Assembly: GCF_019264485.1 (NCBI RefSeq)
Contig: NZ_JAHVAA010000010.1
Span: forward strand, 1-55,516
Reading direction: 5' to 3'
From: Sediminibacterium sp.
GTDB lineage: Bacteria; Bacteroidota; Bacteroidia; Chitinophagales; Chitinophagaceae
DNA: 55,516 bases
The notes under the pieces are model-generated. The model was not told the DNA's origin. It saw only the letters and a program-made list of their open reading frames with translations, and did not search any database. Made by a program: the position numbers and the translations under genes. Below are positions 35,057 to 44,997 of the stretch, piece after piece (position 1 is the stretch's first letter; each line of letters begins with the position of its first letter).

Positions 35057-35064
35057 TATCTTTA
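35057..35064 (+). promoter_or_regulatory. Candidate -7 box upstream of the TerC-family gene
   Basis: TATCTTTA (one mismatch to TAnnTTTG) lies 17 bases before the ATG at 35082, so the TerC gene may be transcribed separately from gldFG. Confidence 0.45.
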
Positions 35065-35081
35065 CGCCATAATTCTGTTAC

Positions 35082-36047
35082 ATGACAACTCATCAGCTCG
35101 TTTACCTGGTTTTTGGAATTGTATTGGTACTGGCATTGGTATTTGATCTTGGCTTATTAAGTAAAAAGAACGCACAAATCACCATTAAACAGGCCCTCAA
35201 ACAAACTTTCTTTTGGGTAACACTGGCGCTTGGCTTTTTTGTATTTATGTGGGTAGAAGAAGGCCAGAAACTGGCACTGGAATACCTCAGCGCCTACCTT
35301 ATGGAATGGAGCCTGAGTATCGATAATATTTTTGTATTCATACTTATTTTTAATTCTTTCAAAGTAAAAGAAAAATTTTATTCAAGGGTATTACTGATCG
35401 GCATCCTGATGGCAATCGTATTCAGGATCATCTTTATTACAATTGGTGTGGCACTGGTTGAACAATTTCACTGGGTACTGTATATTTTTGGTGTTTTCCT
35501 GGTGTATACCGGCTATAAAATGTTCACCGCCAACGAGGATAAAGAGTTTGAACCACACGATACAAAAATATACCGCTTCCTCAAAACCTATCTACCACTG
35601 GCGCCACATGACGGCGATGGCAAATACGTAGTAAGAGAAAATGGCAAACCATTATATACCACTTTATTTGTGGTAGTGGTATTGTTGGCTTCTATTGACC
35701 TGGTATTTGCACTGGATTCTATACCCGCTGTTATGGGTATTTCAAGAGATAAACTGGTGATCTATACTTCTAATATTTTCGCTGTTTTAGGACTTCGTTC
35801 CCTTTTCTTTTTATTAAGAGGTGCAGTTTCAAAATTCGACTATCTCCAACAGGGTATTGCTATCGTGTTGGTGATTATTGGTATAAAAATGCTCGGAGAA
35901 CACTATATCAATATGTGGATTGATAAAAGCACGCAGGTATTTATTTCATTAGGACTGATTGTACTTTGTATCGCGGGGTCTATTTTTTATTCCATGTTTG
36001 CGAGTAAGAAAGGAGCACCACAAGATGTACACGACGGCTCTATCTGA
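35082..36047 (+). CDS. TerC-family membrane protein (Alx-like)
   Basis: A 321-residue integral membrane protein with about nine helices. The two acidic signature segments are WSLSIDNIFVFILIF and ASIDLVFALDSIPAVMGIS. TerC/Alx proteins are linked to metal (notably manganese) export or loading of exported metalloproteins and to tellurite resistance. No ter operon is nearby, so a housekeeping Alx-type role is more likely. Confidence 0.9.
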   Translation: MTTHQLVYLVFGIVLVLALVFDLGLLSKKNAQITIKQALKQTFFWVTLALGFFVFMWVEEGQKLALEYLSAYLMEWSLSIDNIFVFILIFNSFKVKEKFYSRVLLIGILMAIVFRIIFITIGVALVEQFHWVLYIFGVFLVYTGYKMFTANEDKEFEPHDTKIYRFLKTYLPLAPHDGDGKYVVRENGKPLYTTLFVVVVLLASIDLVFALDSIPAVMGISRDKLVIYTSNIFAVLGLRSLFFLLRGAVSKFDYLQQGIAIVLVIIGIKMLGEHYINMWIDKSTQVFISLGLIVLCIAGSIFYSMFASKKGAPQDVHDGSI

Positions 36048-36071
36048 TCTGTAAAATGATATTTTGTTGTA

Positions 36072-38567
36072 TTGTCGTATTCACTTCAACATATAGCCCG
36101 CATTATTCATGCTGACCAAATTCCGTCAGTCGAAACAACTATTTCACATTTGCTCATAGACAGCCGTAAACTGATTTTTGCAGATGTTACTTTATTTTTT
36201 GCCATAGCTGGTCCCCGCAGAAACGGGCATGATTTTATTCCTGAATTATATGAAAGAGGCTTACGCGCTTTTGTTGTAGAAAAGGGAATGGTGGAAAAAG
36301 AAAAATTTCCACAGGCTGTTTTTCTGGAAGTGCCCCATGTATTAGCCTCTTTGCAAGTATTAACTGCATATCATCGCAGCCGTTTTCATATTCCGGTAAT
36401 TGGTATCACTGGCAGTAACGGTAAGACTATTGTAAAAGAGTGGCTGTATCAATTATTGCATACTGAAGAACAAATTGTTCGTAGTCCCCGGAGCTATAAC
36501 TCGCAAATAGGAGTACCCTTAAGTGTTTGGCAATTAAATAACACCCACAGTATAGGCCTATTTGAAGCGGGTATTTCACAGCAAGGTGAGATGGGTGCGT
36601 TGCAAAAAATTATACAGCCAACGATTGGTGTATGGACGAATATTGGCGCCGCCCATACTGAAGGGTTTAGTAATGAAGCAGAGAAAGCAGCAGAAAAGGC
36701 CAGACTCTTTGCAGATTCGGAGAGTTTGGTATACTGTAAAGATGCCATTGAAGCTTCTTTCGATCCTGCGGGTAAAAACAGGGATTCGTTCAGGAAAGAT
36801 ATTCGCCTGTTTGCATGGAGCCGGATGGGTGATGCCGATCTGGTTATTCATTCAGAAGAACATACACAACAGCAAACATTAATCAATGCTGTATGGCAAT
36901 CGCAAAACATACAGATTACGATTCCTTTTGCAGACAGGATATCTGTTGATAATGCCATTACCTGTTGGTGTGTGCTGCTGCTGAATGGCTATAAGAATGA
37001 ATGGATTCAACAACGTATGTTATTGCTTGAAGCAGTAGATATGCGTATGCAGTTGAAAAAAGCCGTAAATAACTGCTACCTGCTGAACGACAGTTACAGC
37101 AACGATACAGCTTCACTTGAACTGGCCCTGGATTTTTTGGTACAACAGGCAGGAAAAAACAAAACAACACTAATACTTTCCGATATTCTGCAGAGTGGAC
37201 AAAGTGCTGAAGTATTGTACAAAGGTATTTTGCAGCAGTTAAGTAAAAGAGGCATAAGCAGACTGATTGGTATTGGACCTGCTATAAAGGCCCTGCAACC
37301 GGAACTGGAAAAAATGGCTTACGGATTGCAGATTGATTGCTGCGAATCAACACAAATATTTCTTCAAACTGCTTCTTTAAACCAGTTCAGGGATGAATAT
37401 GTTTTATTGAAGGGGGCACGTATTTTTTCTTTTGAAAGAATAAGCCAGTGGCTGGAACAGAAAGTACATCAAACCGTAATGGAAGTAAACCTTACGGCGA
37501 TGGCTCAGAACCTGAAAGCGTATCAGCAGCTTTTACAACCCAGTACGAGGGTAATGGCGATGGTAAAAGCTTTTAGTTATGGAAGTGGTACAGCAGAAGT
37601 GGCAAGAATATTACAGTTTCATAAAATAGATTACCTGGCCGTGGCTTATGCCGATGAAGGTGTTGAATTACGCAAAGCAGGTATAAGTTTACCTATCATG
37701 GTCATGAATGTAGACGAAGCCGGTTTTGATGCCATGATTCAATATAACCTGGAACCGGAGATTTATTCCTTTGGTATTTACTCCTTGTTTCACCAGTTCC
37801 TCGACAAACAGGCCATCCGGCAATACCCGGTGCATATTAAATTCAATACGGGTATGAACAGACTGGGTTTTGAAATCAATGAAGCCGGTGAATTGGCCAG
37901 CCTGATTCATCAACACGGCAGTATGGTGGTAAAATCATTATTAAGTCACCTGGCAGCCAGTGAAAATCCTATGCTCGATGATTTTACACATCATCAGGTG
38001 AGCAGGTTTGAAGAAGCAGCCAGCACTTTGCAACAGGTATTGGGCTACTCATTTATTAAACATATTGCAAATTCTGCCGGAATATTTCGTCACCCTGAAT
38101 ACCAGTTTGATATGGTGAGATTGGGTATAGGTTTATATGGTGTTGATAGCGCTAATGAGCAGCAGCTGTCGTTACAAACAGTGATCACTCTTAAATCAAC
38201 CATTGCTCAGATACGCAGCGTGCAGAAAGGCGAAACAGTAGGGTATAACCGTAAAGGCATTGTCGGCAGAAACAGCCGTATTGCCACGGTAAGGATTGGG
38301 TATGCCGATGGTTATAGCCGGGCCCTTGGCAATGGCAATGGTTACATGTGGCTGAAAGGTGAAAAAGCGCCTGTAATAGGCAATGTGTGTATGGATATGA
38401 CAATGATCGACGTAACTGATATACCCGAAGCCATGGAAGGTGATGAAGTGGAAGTATTTGGCAAACAGGTTCCCGTGCAGGAGTTGGCGGCTGTTACGGG
38501 TACCATTGCTTATGAAATCATGACCGGCATCAGCCAGCGGGTGAAGCGGATATATGTAGAGGAGTAA
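36072..38567 (+). CDS. murF-alr: Bifunctional MurF ligase / alanine racemase
   Basis: An 831-residue fusion. Residues about 1-455 are a MurF-type ligase with the P-loop GITGSNGKTIVKEW near 112-125, SYNSQIGVPLSVW and NDSYSNDTASLELALDFL. Residues about 460-831 are a PLP alanine racemase with K499 in MAMVKAFSYGSG, MNRLGFE, the second catalytic Tyr in RIGYADGYSRALGNG and NVCMDMTMIDVTDI. The two activities make D-Ala and attach D-Ala-D-Ala to the peptidoglycan precursor. The fusion is known in Bacteroidota. The start codon is TTG (MSYSLQHIARI). Confidence 0.93.
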   Translation: MSYSLQHIARIIHADQIPSVETTISHLLIDSRKLIFADVTLFFAIAGPRRNGHDFIPELYERGLRAFVVEKGMVEKEKFPQAVFLEVPHVLASLQVLTAYHRSRFHIPVIGITGSNGKTIVKEWLYQLLHTEEQIVRSPRSYNSQIGVPLSVWQLNNTHSIGLFEAGISQQGEMGALQKIIQPTIGVWTNIGAAHTEGFSNEAEKAAEKARLFADSESLVYCKDAIEASFDPAGKNRDSFRKDIRLFAWSRMGDADLVIHSEEHTQQQTLINAVWQSQNIQITIPFADRISVDNAITCWCVLLLNGYKNEWIQQRMLLLEAVDMRMQLKKAVNNCYLLNDSYSNDTASLELALDFLVQQAGKNKTTLILSDILQSGQSAEVLYKGILQQLSKRGISRLIGIGPAIKALQPELEKMAYGLQIDCCESTQIFLQTASLNQFRDEYVLLKGARIFSFERISQWLEQKVHQTVMEVNLTAMAQNLKAYQQLLQPSTRVMAMVKAFSYGSGTAEVARILQFHKIDYLAVAYADEGVELRKAGISLPIMVMNVDEAGFDAMIQYNLEPEIYSFGIYSLFHQFLDKQAIRQYPVHIKFNTGMNRLGFEINEAGELASLIHQHGSMVVKSLLSHLAASENPMLDDFTHHQVSRFEEAASTLQQVLGYSFIKHIANSAGIFRHPEYQFDMVRLGIGLYGVDSANEQQLSLQTVITLKSTIAQIRSVQKGETVGYNRKGIVGRNSRIATVRIGYADGYSRALGNGNGYMWLKGEKAPVIGNVCMDMTMIDVTDIPEAMEGDEVEVFGKQVPVQELAAVTGTIAYEIMTGISQRVKRIYVEE

Positions 38568-38622
38568 ACCTGTTTTAACATAGCTCTCCGGGGAGCATCA
38601 TTATAGTTGTTTGTTCAGCCCC

Positions 38623-38630
38623 TATCTTTG
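38623..38630 (+). promoter_or_regulatory. -7 promoter box upstream of lspA
   Basis: TATCTTTG is an exact consensus match 22 bases before the GTG start of lspA. Confidence 0.55.
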
Positions 38631-38652
38631 CCCAGTATAAATTTATCAGGAA

Positions 38653-39330
38653 GTGAAAGGAAAACAGTTGTTTTTATTGATTCTCATCATCATTGTTGCC
38701 GATCAGGCATTAAAATTCTATATCAAACTGAATTATTATGCCGGTGAAGAGCATAAGGTATTGGGTGACTGGTTCAGACTGCATTTTGTTGAGAATGAAG
38801 GGATGGCCTGGGGCTGGAAATTTGGGGGCGGCTTTGGTAAAATTGCACTCACTTTGTTCAGATTAGTAGCCGTTATCTGGGGAACTTTTCTCCTGCGTGA
38901 TTTCCTGAAGAAAAATTACCATAAAGGTTTTATGATCTGTGCAGGTCTGATTTATGCAGGTGCACTGGGTAACCTGATCGACAGTTTATTTTATGGGCTC
39001 CTCTTTGAACAGAGTAATCCCTTTACACAGAATGTAGCAACACTGTTTCCATCCGGAGGAGGATATGCCGGTTTGTTACATGGTAAAGTGGTAGATATGT
39101 TTTATTTCCCCATCATCACCGATGCTAAATACCCTGCCTGGGTGCCTTTTTTTGGTGGAGATGATTTTGAATTTTTTCGCCCGGTATTCAATCTGGCCGA
39201 TGCCGCCATCTCTACCGGTGTAATTGCTATCCTGCTTTTCCAGAATAAATTTTTCAAACAGCATAAAGAAGAAAAACATTCAACGGTGGAGACGAAGTCT
39301 GTAGTAGATGATAAGACTCAGATATTTTAA
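38653..39330 (+). CDS. lspA: Lipoprotein signal peptidase
   Basis: A 225-residue aspartic membrane peptidase removing signal peptides from prolipoproteins. Four membrane helices are visible. VADQALKFYI opens the family pattern, VENEGMAWGW and GNLIDSLFYG follow, and the two catalytic aspartates are in GKVVDMFYFP and FNLADAAIS. The loop between the helices (residues about 115-150, and the segment after VDMFYFPI) is longer than in E. coli, as is common in Bacteroidota. It starts with GTG. Confidence 0.94.
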   Translation: MKGKQLFLLILIIIVADQALKFYIKLNYYAGEEHKVLGDWFRLHFVENEGMAWGWKFGGGFGKIALTLFRLVAVIWGTFLLRDFLKKNYHKGFMICAGLIYAGALGNLIDSLFYGLLFEQSNPFTQNVATLFPSGGGYAGLLHGKVVDMFYFPIITDAKYPAWVPFFGGDDFEFFRPVFNLADAAISTGVIAILLFQNKFFKQHKEEKHSTVETKSVVDDKTQIF

Positions 39331-39355
39331 TCACAAAACATACTGTAAAAATAGT

Positions 39356-39401
39356 AGCCACCTATTCGCAGAAATAAGTTTTGATTTGCGAATAGGTGGC
39401 T
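39356..39401. terminator. Bidirectional terminator between lspA and the lipoprotein gene
   Basis: AGCCACCTATTCGCA (39356-39370) and TGCGAATAGGTGGCT (39387-39401) are perfect 15-base arms. A-rich and T-rich flanks on both sides (GTAAAAAT before, AAAAATAT after) suit termination mainly of the minus-strand gene, and weakly of lspA. Confidence 0.8.
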
Positions 39402-39434
39402 AAAAATATCTGTTAGCTGACAGGATTATATTTT

Positions 39435-40463
39435 TTAAAACACCTGCTTTCTTTTTAGTGAAACTGATTGGTTAGCTGCAGGAATCACCTGATCAACCAT
39501 ACCCACTCCTTTTGCATAGTAAGTAGTTCCTTCTATGAGTGAACGATAACTACCGCCATCGGGTTTAAATTGAATATCTCTTTTTACACTGATTACATCA
39601 GAATAAGTGGTGCCCAAAACTGAATAGCTGATGCTCTTACCCATGATGGTAAAAACAGCTTTACTCACACCTACTTCAGAACCAAATTTCACTTTTCCAT
39701 ACTCTGCACTTTCCCAGGTTACACCCACTGCTACATTGTCTTTGAGGAATGGGTATGAAATAAATGTACCTGGTATGGAATCGAAAATAAACAGGTAATC
39801 AAAATCTGTGGTACTCAATGCATAGTAATTTCCTGCATTGTCTTTAGAAAAGTAATATGCTTCGCCAAGCGGGTTGGTGTCGTACTGCTTGAATACTTTA
39901 TTATCAAACAAAACAGTCTGGTTTGTTACTGTTACCCTGAAAGTATCAAGTGTACCCAGCTTAGGCAGGTATTCGTAGGTCCAGTTAGAGTTTAAAGTAT
40001 TGGGGAAATAGTCTGTGCCTGTTCCACCGCCCGATGATCCGCCGGTTGTACTCGATACTACAGAGAAAGCGCAAAAACTTCCGTTGAAAGTGAGCACAAA
40101 ATCGGCACGGTTAGGCAGGATGGGTTTACCATAACCTTTCAGTTTTACTGTTGCCGGACCGGTTGTTAAAGCAAAACCGGAATCAATAAACCACATACCA
40201 TTAACCGTATCAGAATATATCTTGTATTTACCCTGGAGTGTAAAGTTCACTTTGATAATCACATAGTTACTGTCGGTCAATGATTGATCGATCACATAAT
40301 CTCCCCTTACATCTGCATCTTTACAGGAACCCGAACTATCGGTTAATGAACCCTGAGCAGTACCGCCCAGTCCTGTTCCTTCCTTGCTCACCTCTTTCTG
40401 GCAAGCCCAAAAGAACAAAACAACGGATAAAAACAGCACCCATCTGGAAGTGAACTTATTCAT
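39435..40463 (-). CDS. Lipoprotein of unknown function
   Basis: A 342-residue protein with a lipoprotein signal (WVLFLSVVLFFWACQKEV, Cys near residue 21). The mature part is Ser/Thr/Gly-rich and beta-strand-like with a Gly/Ser linker (STTGGSSGGGTGTDYFPN) at about 136-153 separating two parts. No catalytic motif is recognised. It probably sits in the outer or inner membrane. It lies 36 bases downstream of the dehydrogenase gene on the same strand. Confidence 0.82.
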   Translation of the reverse strand: MNKFTSRWVLFLSVVLFFWACQKEVSKEGTGLGGTAQGSLTDSSGSCKDADVRGDYVIDQSLTDSNYVIIKVNFTLQGKYKIYSDTVNGMWFIDSGFALTTGPATVKLKGYGKPILPNRADFVLTFNGSFCAFSVVSSTTGGSSGGGTGTDYFPNTLNSNWTYEYLPKLGTLDTFRVTVTNQTVLFDNKVFKQYDTNPLGEAYYFSKDNAGNYYALSTTDFDYLFIFDSIPGTFISYPFLKDNVAVGVTWESAEYGKVKFGSEVGVSKAVFTIMGKSISYSVLGTTYSDVISVKRDIQFKPDGGSYRSLIEGTTYYAKGVGMVDQVIPAANQSVSLKRKQVF

Positions 40464-40499
40464 AATGCCTTTTCTTTAGTATACTCTTATAGACTAAAA

Positions 40500-41495
40500 T
40501 TAAACCAATAACGCAGCCTGATCCTTCAAATTACTATTTTTTAGTAATTGCAACACATTATTTAACGTAGTAATAGCAATTTGAGACAGGGCTTCATCGG
40601 TGAAAAAGGCCTGGTGAGCGGTGATCAGCACATTGGGAAAGCTCATCAGGCGCTGGATATCATCATCCTGGATGATATTGGTTGATAAGTCCCTGAAAAA
40701 CAACTTTTCTTCCTGTTCATATACATCCAGTCCGAGTGCGCCTACATACCCTTTTTTGAGTGCCTGAATCATGATTTTGGTATCGATCAGTGCCCCCCGA
40801 CCTGTGTTGATGAGCATGGCTCCTTTTTTTATATAGTCTATCGTTTCCGGACCAATTAGGTGTCGGGTCTGTTCATTTAATGGGCAATGAAGTGAGATGA
40901 CATCGGATTGTAATACTTCTATCAGGGGATGATAAGTTACCCCGATGGATTCCATCTCCCTGTTGGCAATCAAATCGAAAGCTTTCACCCTGCAACCAAA
41001 CCCTAGCATGATTCTGCAAAATGCCTGACCAATATTTCCTGTTCCGATAACACCCACTGTTTTGCCATGTAGGTTAAATCCCAATAATCCATTTAATGAG
41101 AAATTCTGTTCACGAACACGGTTATAGGCTTTATGTGTTTTACGATTGAGGGTAAGTATCATGGCTACTGCGTGTTCAGCAACAGCTTCGGGTGAATAGG
41201 CAGGCACCCTGCAAACACGGATTCCGTGTTTGCGGCAGGCTTCTATATCAACATTATTGAAGCCTGCACAACGGAGCGCGATCACTTTAATACCATAATC
41301 TTTCAATAAAGCAATAACAGGAGCTGTTACTTTATCATTCACAAACACACAAACGGAATCTGATCCTTTAGCAAGAGAAGATGTGTTTTCATCTAATGCC
41401 ATATCAAGAAGATTCAACTCAAATCCCAGTGAGTCATTGAACCGCTCAAAGAAAGTACGGTCGTATGGTTGCGAGGAGAAGAAGGTGATTTTCAT
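40500..41495 (-). CDS. D-isomer 2-hydroxyacid dehydrogenase (D-lactate dehydrogenase-like)
   Basis: A 331-residue NAD-dependent dehydrogenase. The cofactor loop GVIGTGNIGQAF is near residue 148. The catalytic Arg is in INTGRGALIDT, Glu in YEQEEKLFF and His in NVLITAHQAFFT. The whole pattern is that of fermentative D-lactate dehydrogenase LdhA, reducing pyruvate to D-lactate. Closely related 2-hydroxyacid reductases cannot be excluded. Confidence 0.88.
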   Translation of the reverse strand: MKITFFSSQPYDRTFFERFNDSLGFELNLLDMALDENTSSLAKGSDSVCVFVNDKVTAPVIALLKDYGIKVIALRCAGFNNVDIEACRKHGIRVCRVPAYSPEAVAEHAVAMILTLNRKTHKAYNRVREQNFSLNGLLGFNLHGKTVGVIGTGNIGQAFCRIMLGFGCRVKAFDLIANREMESIGVTYHPLIEVLQSDVISLHCPLNEQTRHLIGPETIDYIKKGAMLINTGRGALIDTKIMIQALKKGYVGALGLDVYEQEEKLFFRDLSTNIIQDDDIQRLMSFPNVLITAHQAFFTDEALSQIAITTLNNVLQLLKNSNLKDQAALLV

Positions 41496-41503
41496 GGGGT
41501 AAA

Positions 41504-41573
41504 GATAGTGAGTAGTGAGTAGTGAGTGTGTGGTAGAAAAATACTCACTACTGACTATTCACTACTCACTATC
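41504..41573. repeat. Inverted repeat, AGTGAGTAGTG family, copy between hemL and the dehydrogenase gene
   Basis: GATAGTGAGTAGTGA (41504-41518) and TCACTACTCACTATC (41559-41573) are perfect 15-base arms; further AGTGAGT and ACTCACTACTGAC words fill the inner side. The TGA stop codon of hemL overlaps the right arm. Confidence 0.9.
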
Positions 41574-42858
41574 AAAGAATCTCTGCAAGACTTTCAGCCG
41601 TTGCCTGAATGGTTGCATCTAAATCGGCATAGCTTAACGCATTATTCAAAAACCAGCTTTCATAGGCAGAAGGTGGTAAGTAGATACCACGTTTCAGCAT
41701 GGCATGGAAATATTTATTGAATAAGCTGTTATTGGCAGCAGCGGCCGATGCAAAATCAGTAACAGGTTGTTCACTGAAATGAATACTGATCATGGATCCC
41801 TGTCTGTTAATAACAAAAGCTGTACCTGATGCAGCCAGTACTTTATTCAATCCATCATGCAGGTAGGCCGTTTTGTCGTTTAATTCCTGGTAGATAGACG
41901 GATTGTTTTTTAGTTCATGTAACAAAGTATAACCGGCAATCATGGCAATGGGGTTACCACTCAGTGTGCCGGCCTGGTATACATTACCGAGCGGTGCAAT
42001 TTTTTCCATAATGGCGCGCTTGCCACCAAAAGCACCAACGGGCATACCGGCACCAATCACTTTTCCGTAAGTAATCAGGTCGGCATCTATCTTCAACACT
42101 TCCTGTGCACCTCCTGCTGCTAAACGAAAACCGGTCATCACTTCATCAAAAATGAAAACAATGCCTTCTTCATTACAGATCTGTCTTAGTCCTTCCAGAA
42201 AACCGGGTTGTGGGAGGATACAGCCCATATTGCCCGCAACGGGTTCAATAATAATGGCAGCGATTTCATTTTTATGTGTAGACACCAATGAACGAACTGC
42301 TTCGAGGTCGTTATAGGCACAGGTGAGTGTATCATTAGAAACACCACCAGTAATACCCGGCACCGTTTGAATATCAAATGTAGCCAGGCCACTTCCGGCT
42401 TTTACCAGAAAAGCATCGGCATGGCCATGATAACAGCCTTCAAATTTGATGAATTTATTTCTGCCGGTATATCCTCTCGCCAAACGCAAAGCACTCATAC
42501 AGGCTTCAGTTCCGCTACTTACCATGCGAATGAGATCGACATTAGGCGCCATGCTTTTAATGAGCTCGGCCATTTCAATCTCTAACTGAGTAGGTGCACC
42601 ATAAGAGGTTGATAAAACCGCTTTTTCCTGGATGGCTTTTACAACAGGTTCATAAGCATGACCGAGAATCATTGGTCCCCAGGAAGCGATATAATCGATG
42701 AAACGATTGCCATCAGCATCATAGAGATAAGCACCTTTTGCTTTTTCAATGAATATCGGTGTGCCACCTACACTTTTGAAGGCACGTACAGGAGAATTTA
42801 CGCCACCGGGAATAGATTGTTGTGCGCGTTGGAAGAGGGAAATACTTTTATCGTACAT
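41572..42858 (-). CDS. hemL: Glutamate-1-semialdehyde 2,1-aminomutase
   Basis: A 428-residue PLP enzyme converting glutamate 1-semialdehyde to 5-aminolevulinate. Start pattern is [19 protein letters not shown], mid pattern [11 protein letters not shown] with the cofactor Asp, and [19 protein letters not shown] with the PLP lysine. Together with hemA it forms the C5 route to aminolevulinate. It is the last hem gene of the minus-strand run. Confidence 0.96.
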   Translation of the reverse strand: MYDKSISLFQRAQQSIPGGVNSPVRAFKSVGGTPIFIEKAKGAYLYDADGNRFIDYIASWGPMILGHAYEPVVKAIQEKAVLSTSYGAPTQLEIEMAELIKSMAPNVDLIRMVSSGTEACMSALRLARGYTGRNKFIKFEGCYHGHADAFLVKAGSGLATFDIQTVPGITGGVSNDTLTCAYNDLEAVRSLVSTHKNEIAAIIIEPVAGNMGCILPQPGFLEGLRQICNEEGIVFIFDEVMTGFRLAAGGAQEVLKIDADLITYGKVIGAGMPVGAFGGKRAIMEKIAPLGNVYQAGTLSGNPIAMIAGYTLLHELKNNPSIYQELNDKTAYLHDGLNKVLAASGTAFVINRQGSMISIHFSEQPVTDFASAAAANNSLFNKYFHAMLKRGIYLPPSAYESWFLNNALSYADLDATIQATAESLAEIL

Positions 42859-42866
42859 ACTATTTT

Positions 42867-42960
42867 TTTACCACAGAGTTACACAGAGTTTACCACGGAG
42901 TTACACAGAGGGAGATAACCGTGCAACTCTGTGCCATACTCCGTGTTACTCAGTGGTAAA
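42867..42960. repeat. Inverted repeat, CACAGAGTTACACGGAG family, copy 2
   Basis: TTTACCACAGAGTTACACAG (from 42868) pairs imperfectly with the stretch ending CTCAGTGGTAAA (42960). Inside each arm the word is tandem (TTTACCACGGAGTTACACAG, CTCTGTGCCATACTCCGTG). It fills the hemB-hemL gap. Copy 1 is at 1044-1184. Confidence 0.85.
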
Positions 42961-42969
42961 AATTTACTA

Positions 42970-43947
42970 TCAGGAATTAATCAACTTAATAACATCTTTC
43001 GCGAAATAGGTTGCAATTAAATCTGCGCCAGCCCTTTTAATAGATGTAAGGCTTTCAATAATTGCTTTTTCTTCATTCAGCCAGCCCATTTTTGCTGCTG
43101 CTTTTATCATGGCATATTCACCACTTACCTGATAGGCACTCACCGGTACCTCCACTGCGTTTTTTACTTCACGAATTATATCGAGATAAGCCATGGCTGG
43201 TTTTACCATTACAATATCAGCACCTTCTTCTACATCCATAATGGTTTCTTTGATGGCTTCTGTTCTGTTCGCAAAATCCATCTGGTATGTTTTCTTATCA
43301 CCGAATCCTGGCGCACTATCCAGTGCATCTCTGAACGGGCCATAAAAGCAGGATGCATATTTGGCACTGTAACTCATAATCCCCACTTTGGTAAAACCTG
43401 TTTCTTCCAGCCCGGTTCTGATGGCGCCTATACGTCCATCCATCATATCACTGGGCGCTACAAAATCGCAACCGGCTTCTGCATGGCTGATGCTCATCTT
43501 CACCAAAGCTTCAACGGTTTCATCATTCACAATTTCACCATCTTTTACAATGCCATCATGTCCATACGAAGAGAAGGGATCCAATGCCACATCAGTCATT
43601 ACCACAATGCCCGGAACAGCCTCTTTGATGGCTTTGATGCTTCGTTGCATTAATCCATTTTTGTTCCAGGCTTCTTTGCCAGTATTGTCTTTGAGTTCGT
43701 CTTTACATTTAATAAAAAGCAAAATGCAACGAATACCCATATCCCATAGAGATTTCACTTCTTTTACAGTTAAATCAAGCGACATCCGGTAATAACCGGG
43801 CATGGAAGCAATTTCTGTTTTTACATTTTGGCCCTCATCAATAAATAAAGGAGCAATAAAGTTTGCCGGATTAAGAATAGTTTCAGCAACCATAGATCTT
43901 ATGACAGGTGACTGGCGAAGGATTCGATTGCGTCTCTGTAAAAACAT
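42970..43947 (-). CDS. hemB: Delta-aminolevulinic acid dehydratase
   Basis: A 325-residue enzyme condensing two aminolevulinates to porphobilinogen. Motifs are MSYSAKYASCFYGPFRDA (first Schiff-base Lys), MVKPAMAYLDIIREV (second Lys) and VPVSAYQVSGEYAMI. The DVALDPFSSYGHDGI segment shows the Asp-containing, magnesium-type metal region rather than the three-cysteine zinc site. Confidence 0.96.
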   Translation of the reverse strand: MFLQRRNRILRQSPVIRSMVAETILNPANFIAPLFIDEGQNVKTEIASMPGYYRMSLDLTVKEVKSLWDMGIRCILLFIKCKDELKDNTGKEAWNKNGLMQRSIKAIKEAVPGIVVMTDVALDPFSSYGHDGIVKDGEIVNDETVEALVKMSISHAEAGCDFVAPSDMMDGRIGAIRTGLEETGFTKVGIMSYSAKYASCFYGPFRDALDSAPGFGDKKTYQMDFANRTEAIKETIMDVEEGADIVMVKPAMAYLDIIREVKNAVEVPVSAYQVSGEYAMIKAAAKMGWLNEEKAIIESLTSIKRAGADLIATYFAKDVIKLINS

Positions 43948-43971
43948 AGTTGATGTATTTATTGATGTCAG

Positions 43972-44017
43972 ATGTCAGATCGCAGATATATTACATCAGA
44001 CATCTGCGATCTGACAT
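43972..44017. repeat. Inverted repeat, GTCAGATCGCAGAT family
   Basis: ATGTCAGATCGCAGAT (43972-43987) and ATCTGCGATCTGACAT (44002-44017) are perfect 16-base arms, with a further GATGTCA direct copy just before. It lies in the hemF-hemB gap. Related GATGTCTGATG words occur at 18034-18050. Confidence 0.92.
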
Positions 44018-44019
44018 TA

Positions 44020-44928
44020 TTAAATCCATTCTTTCGGGTACAAACAAGCCTGTAACAATTTCCATTCCTCCGAACCTTCCTGCGGCTGGTAGTTGTAATC
44101 AAACCGTACCGTTGGCGGAAGACTCATCAGGATGCTTTCAATTCGTCCGTTGGTTTTGAGGCCAAAGATAGTTCCTCTGTCGTGTACCAGATTAAACTCT
44201 GTGTATCTGCCTCTTCGTATTTCCTGCCAGTATTTATTTTCAGGACTAAAATTGCTGTGTTTTCTTTTCTCTATAATGGGAATATAACTCTCTATAAATG
44301 CATAACCGCATACTTTAGCAAAATCCATCCAGAAATGAACATCTTTTGTTTCATCCGGACGCTGGTAGTCGTAGAAAATACCTCCCAGCCCTCTTCTCTC
44401 TTTATTGCGATGCCAGTTTACAAAGTACTCATCACACTCATGCTTGAATGTTGGGTAAAAATAACTATCAAACTGATCGCATGCATCTTTGTAAGTCTGA
44501 TGAAAATGTTTTACATCTTCTTCAAACAAATAATAAGGAGTTAAGTCGGTTCCACCGCCAAACCATCTGTCGATCACTGAGCCTGTTTCATCATATAGTT
44601 CAAACATCCGGTAATTACAATGTACGGTAGGTACAAAAGGGTTACAAGGATGAATGACAAGACTCAGTCCACAGGCAAACCAGCTATGCCCATTGATCTT
44701 TAGTTGAGTGCGCATCAGATCAGTTACTTCTCCATATACTACAGAAGTATTTACACCGCCTTTTTCCAATACATCACCATTGCTTATAACACGCGTACGT
44801 CCACCACCACCTTCGGGGCGATCCCATTTGTCTTCCTGAAATTTTGCTTTCCCATCCGTTTTCTCCAGTGCGGTACAAATATCATCCTGTAACTGGTGAA
44901 TGAAGGATATCCATTGTTCTTTTATCAT
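44020..44928 (-). CDS. hemF: Oxygen-dependent coproporphyrinogen III oxidase
   Basis: A 302-residue enzyme decarboxylating coproporphyrinogen III to protoporphyrinogen IX with molecular oxygen. Family segments include WFGGGTDLTPYYLFEEDVKHFH, RRGLGGIFYDY, RRGRYTEFNLVHDRGTIFGL and PPTVRFDYNY. The oxygen-dependent form points to aerobic growth; no hemN is in the window. Confidence 0.96.
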   Translation of the reverse strand: MIKEQWISFIHQLQDDICTALEKTDGKAKFQEDKWDRPEGGGGRTRVISNGDVLEKGGVNTSVVYGEVTDLMRTQLKINGHSWFACGLSLVIHPCNPFVPTVHCNYRMFELYDETGSVIDRWFGGGTDLTPYYLFEEDVKHFHQTYKDACDQFDSYFYPTFKHECDEYFVNWHRNKERRGLGGIFYDYQRPDETKDVHFWMDFAKVCGYAFIESYIPIIEKRKHSNFSPENKYWQEIRRGRYTEFNLVHDRGTIFGLKTNGRIESILMSLPPTVRFDYNYQPQEGSEEWKLLQACLYPKEWI

Positions 44929-44937
44929 ACACGTGTA

Positions 44938-44997
44938 TTAGTGAGTAGTGAGTGGTGAGTAGTCAGTAGTTTTTACTCACTACTGACTGCTCACTAA
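44938..44997. repeat. Inverted repeat, AGTGAGTAGTG family, copy between hemE and hemF
   Basis: TTAGTGAG (44938-44945) pairs with CTCACTAA (44990-44997), with tandem AGTGAGT-AGTCAGTAGT words on the left and ACTCACTACTGACTG on the right. The hemE stop codon (TAG on the minus strand) is supplied by the right arm. Confidence 0.9.

Noticed and set aside
38581..38596. GCTCTCCGGGGAGC stem after murF-alr as a terminator
   Set aside because: The loop would be too small for a stable full stem and no T-run follows.
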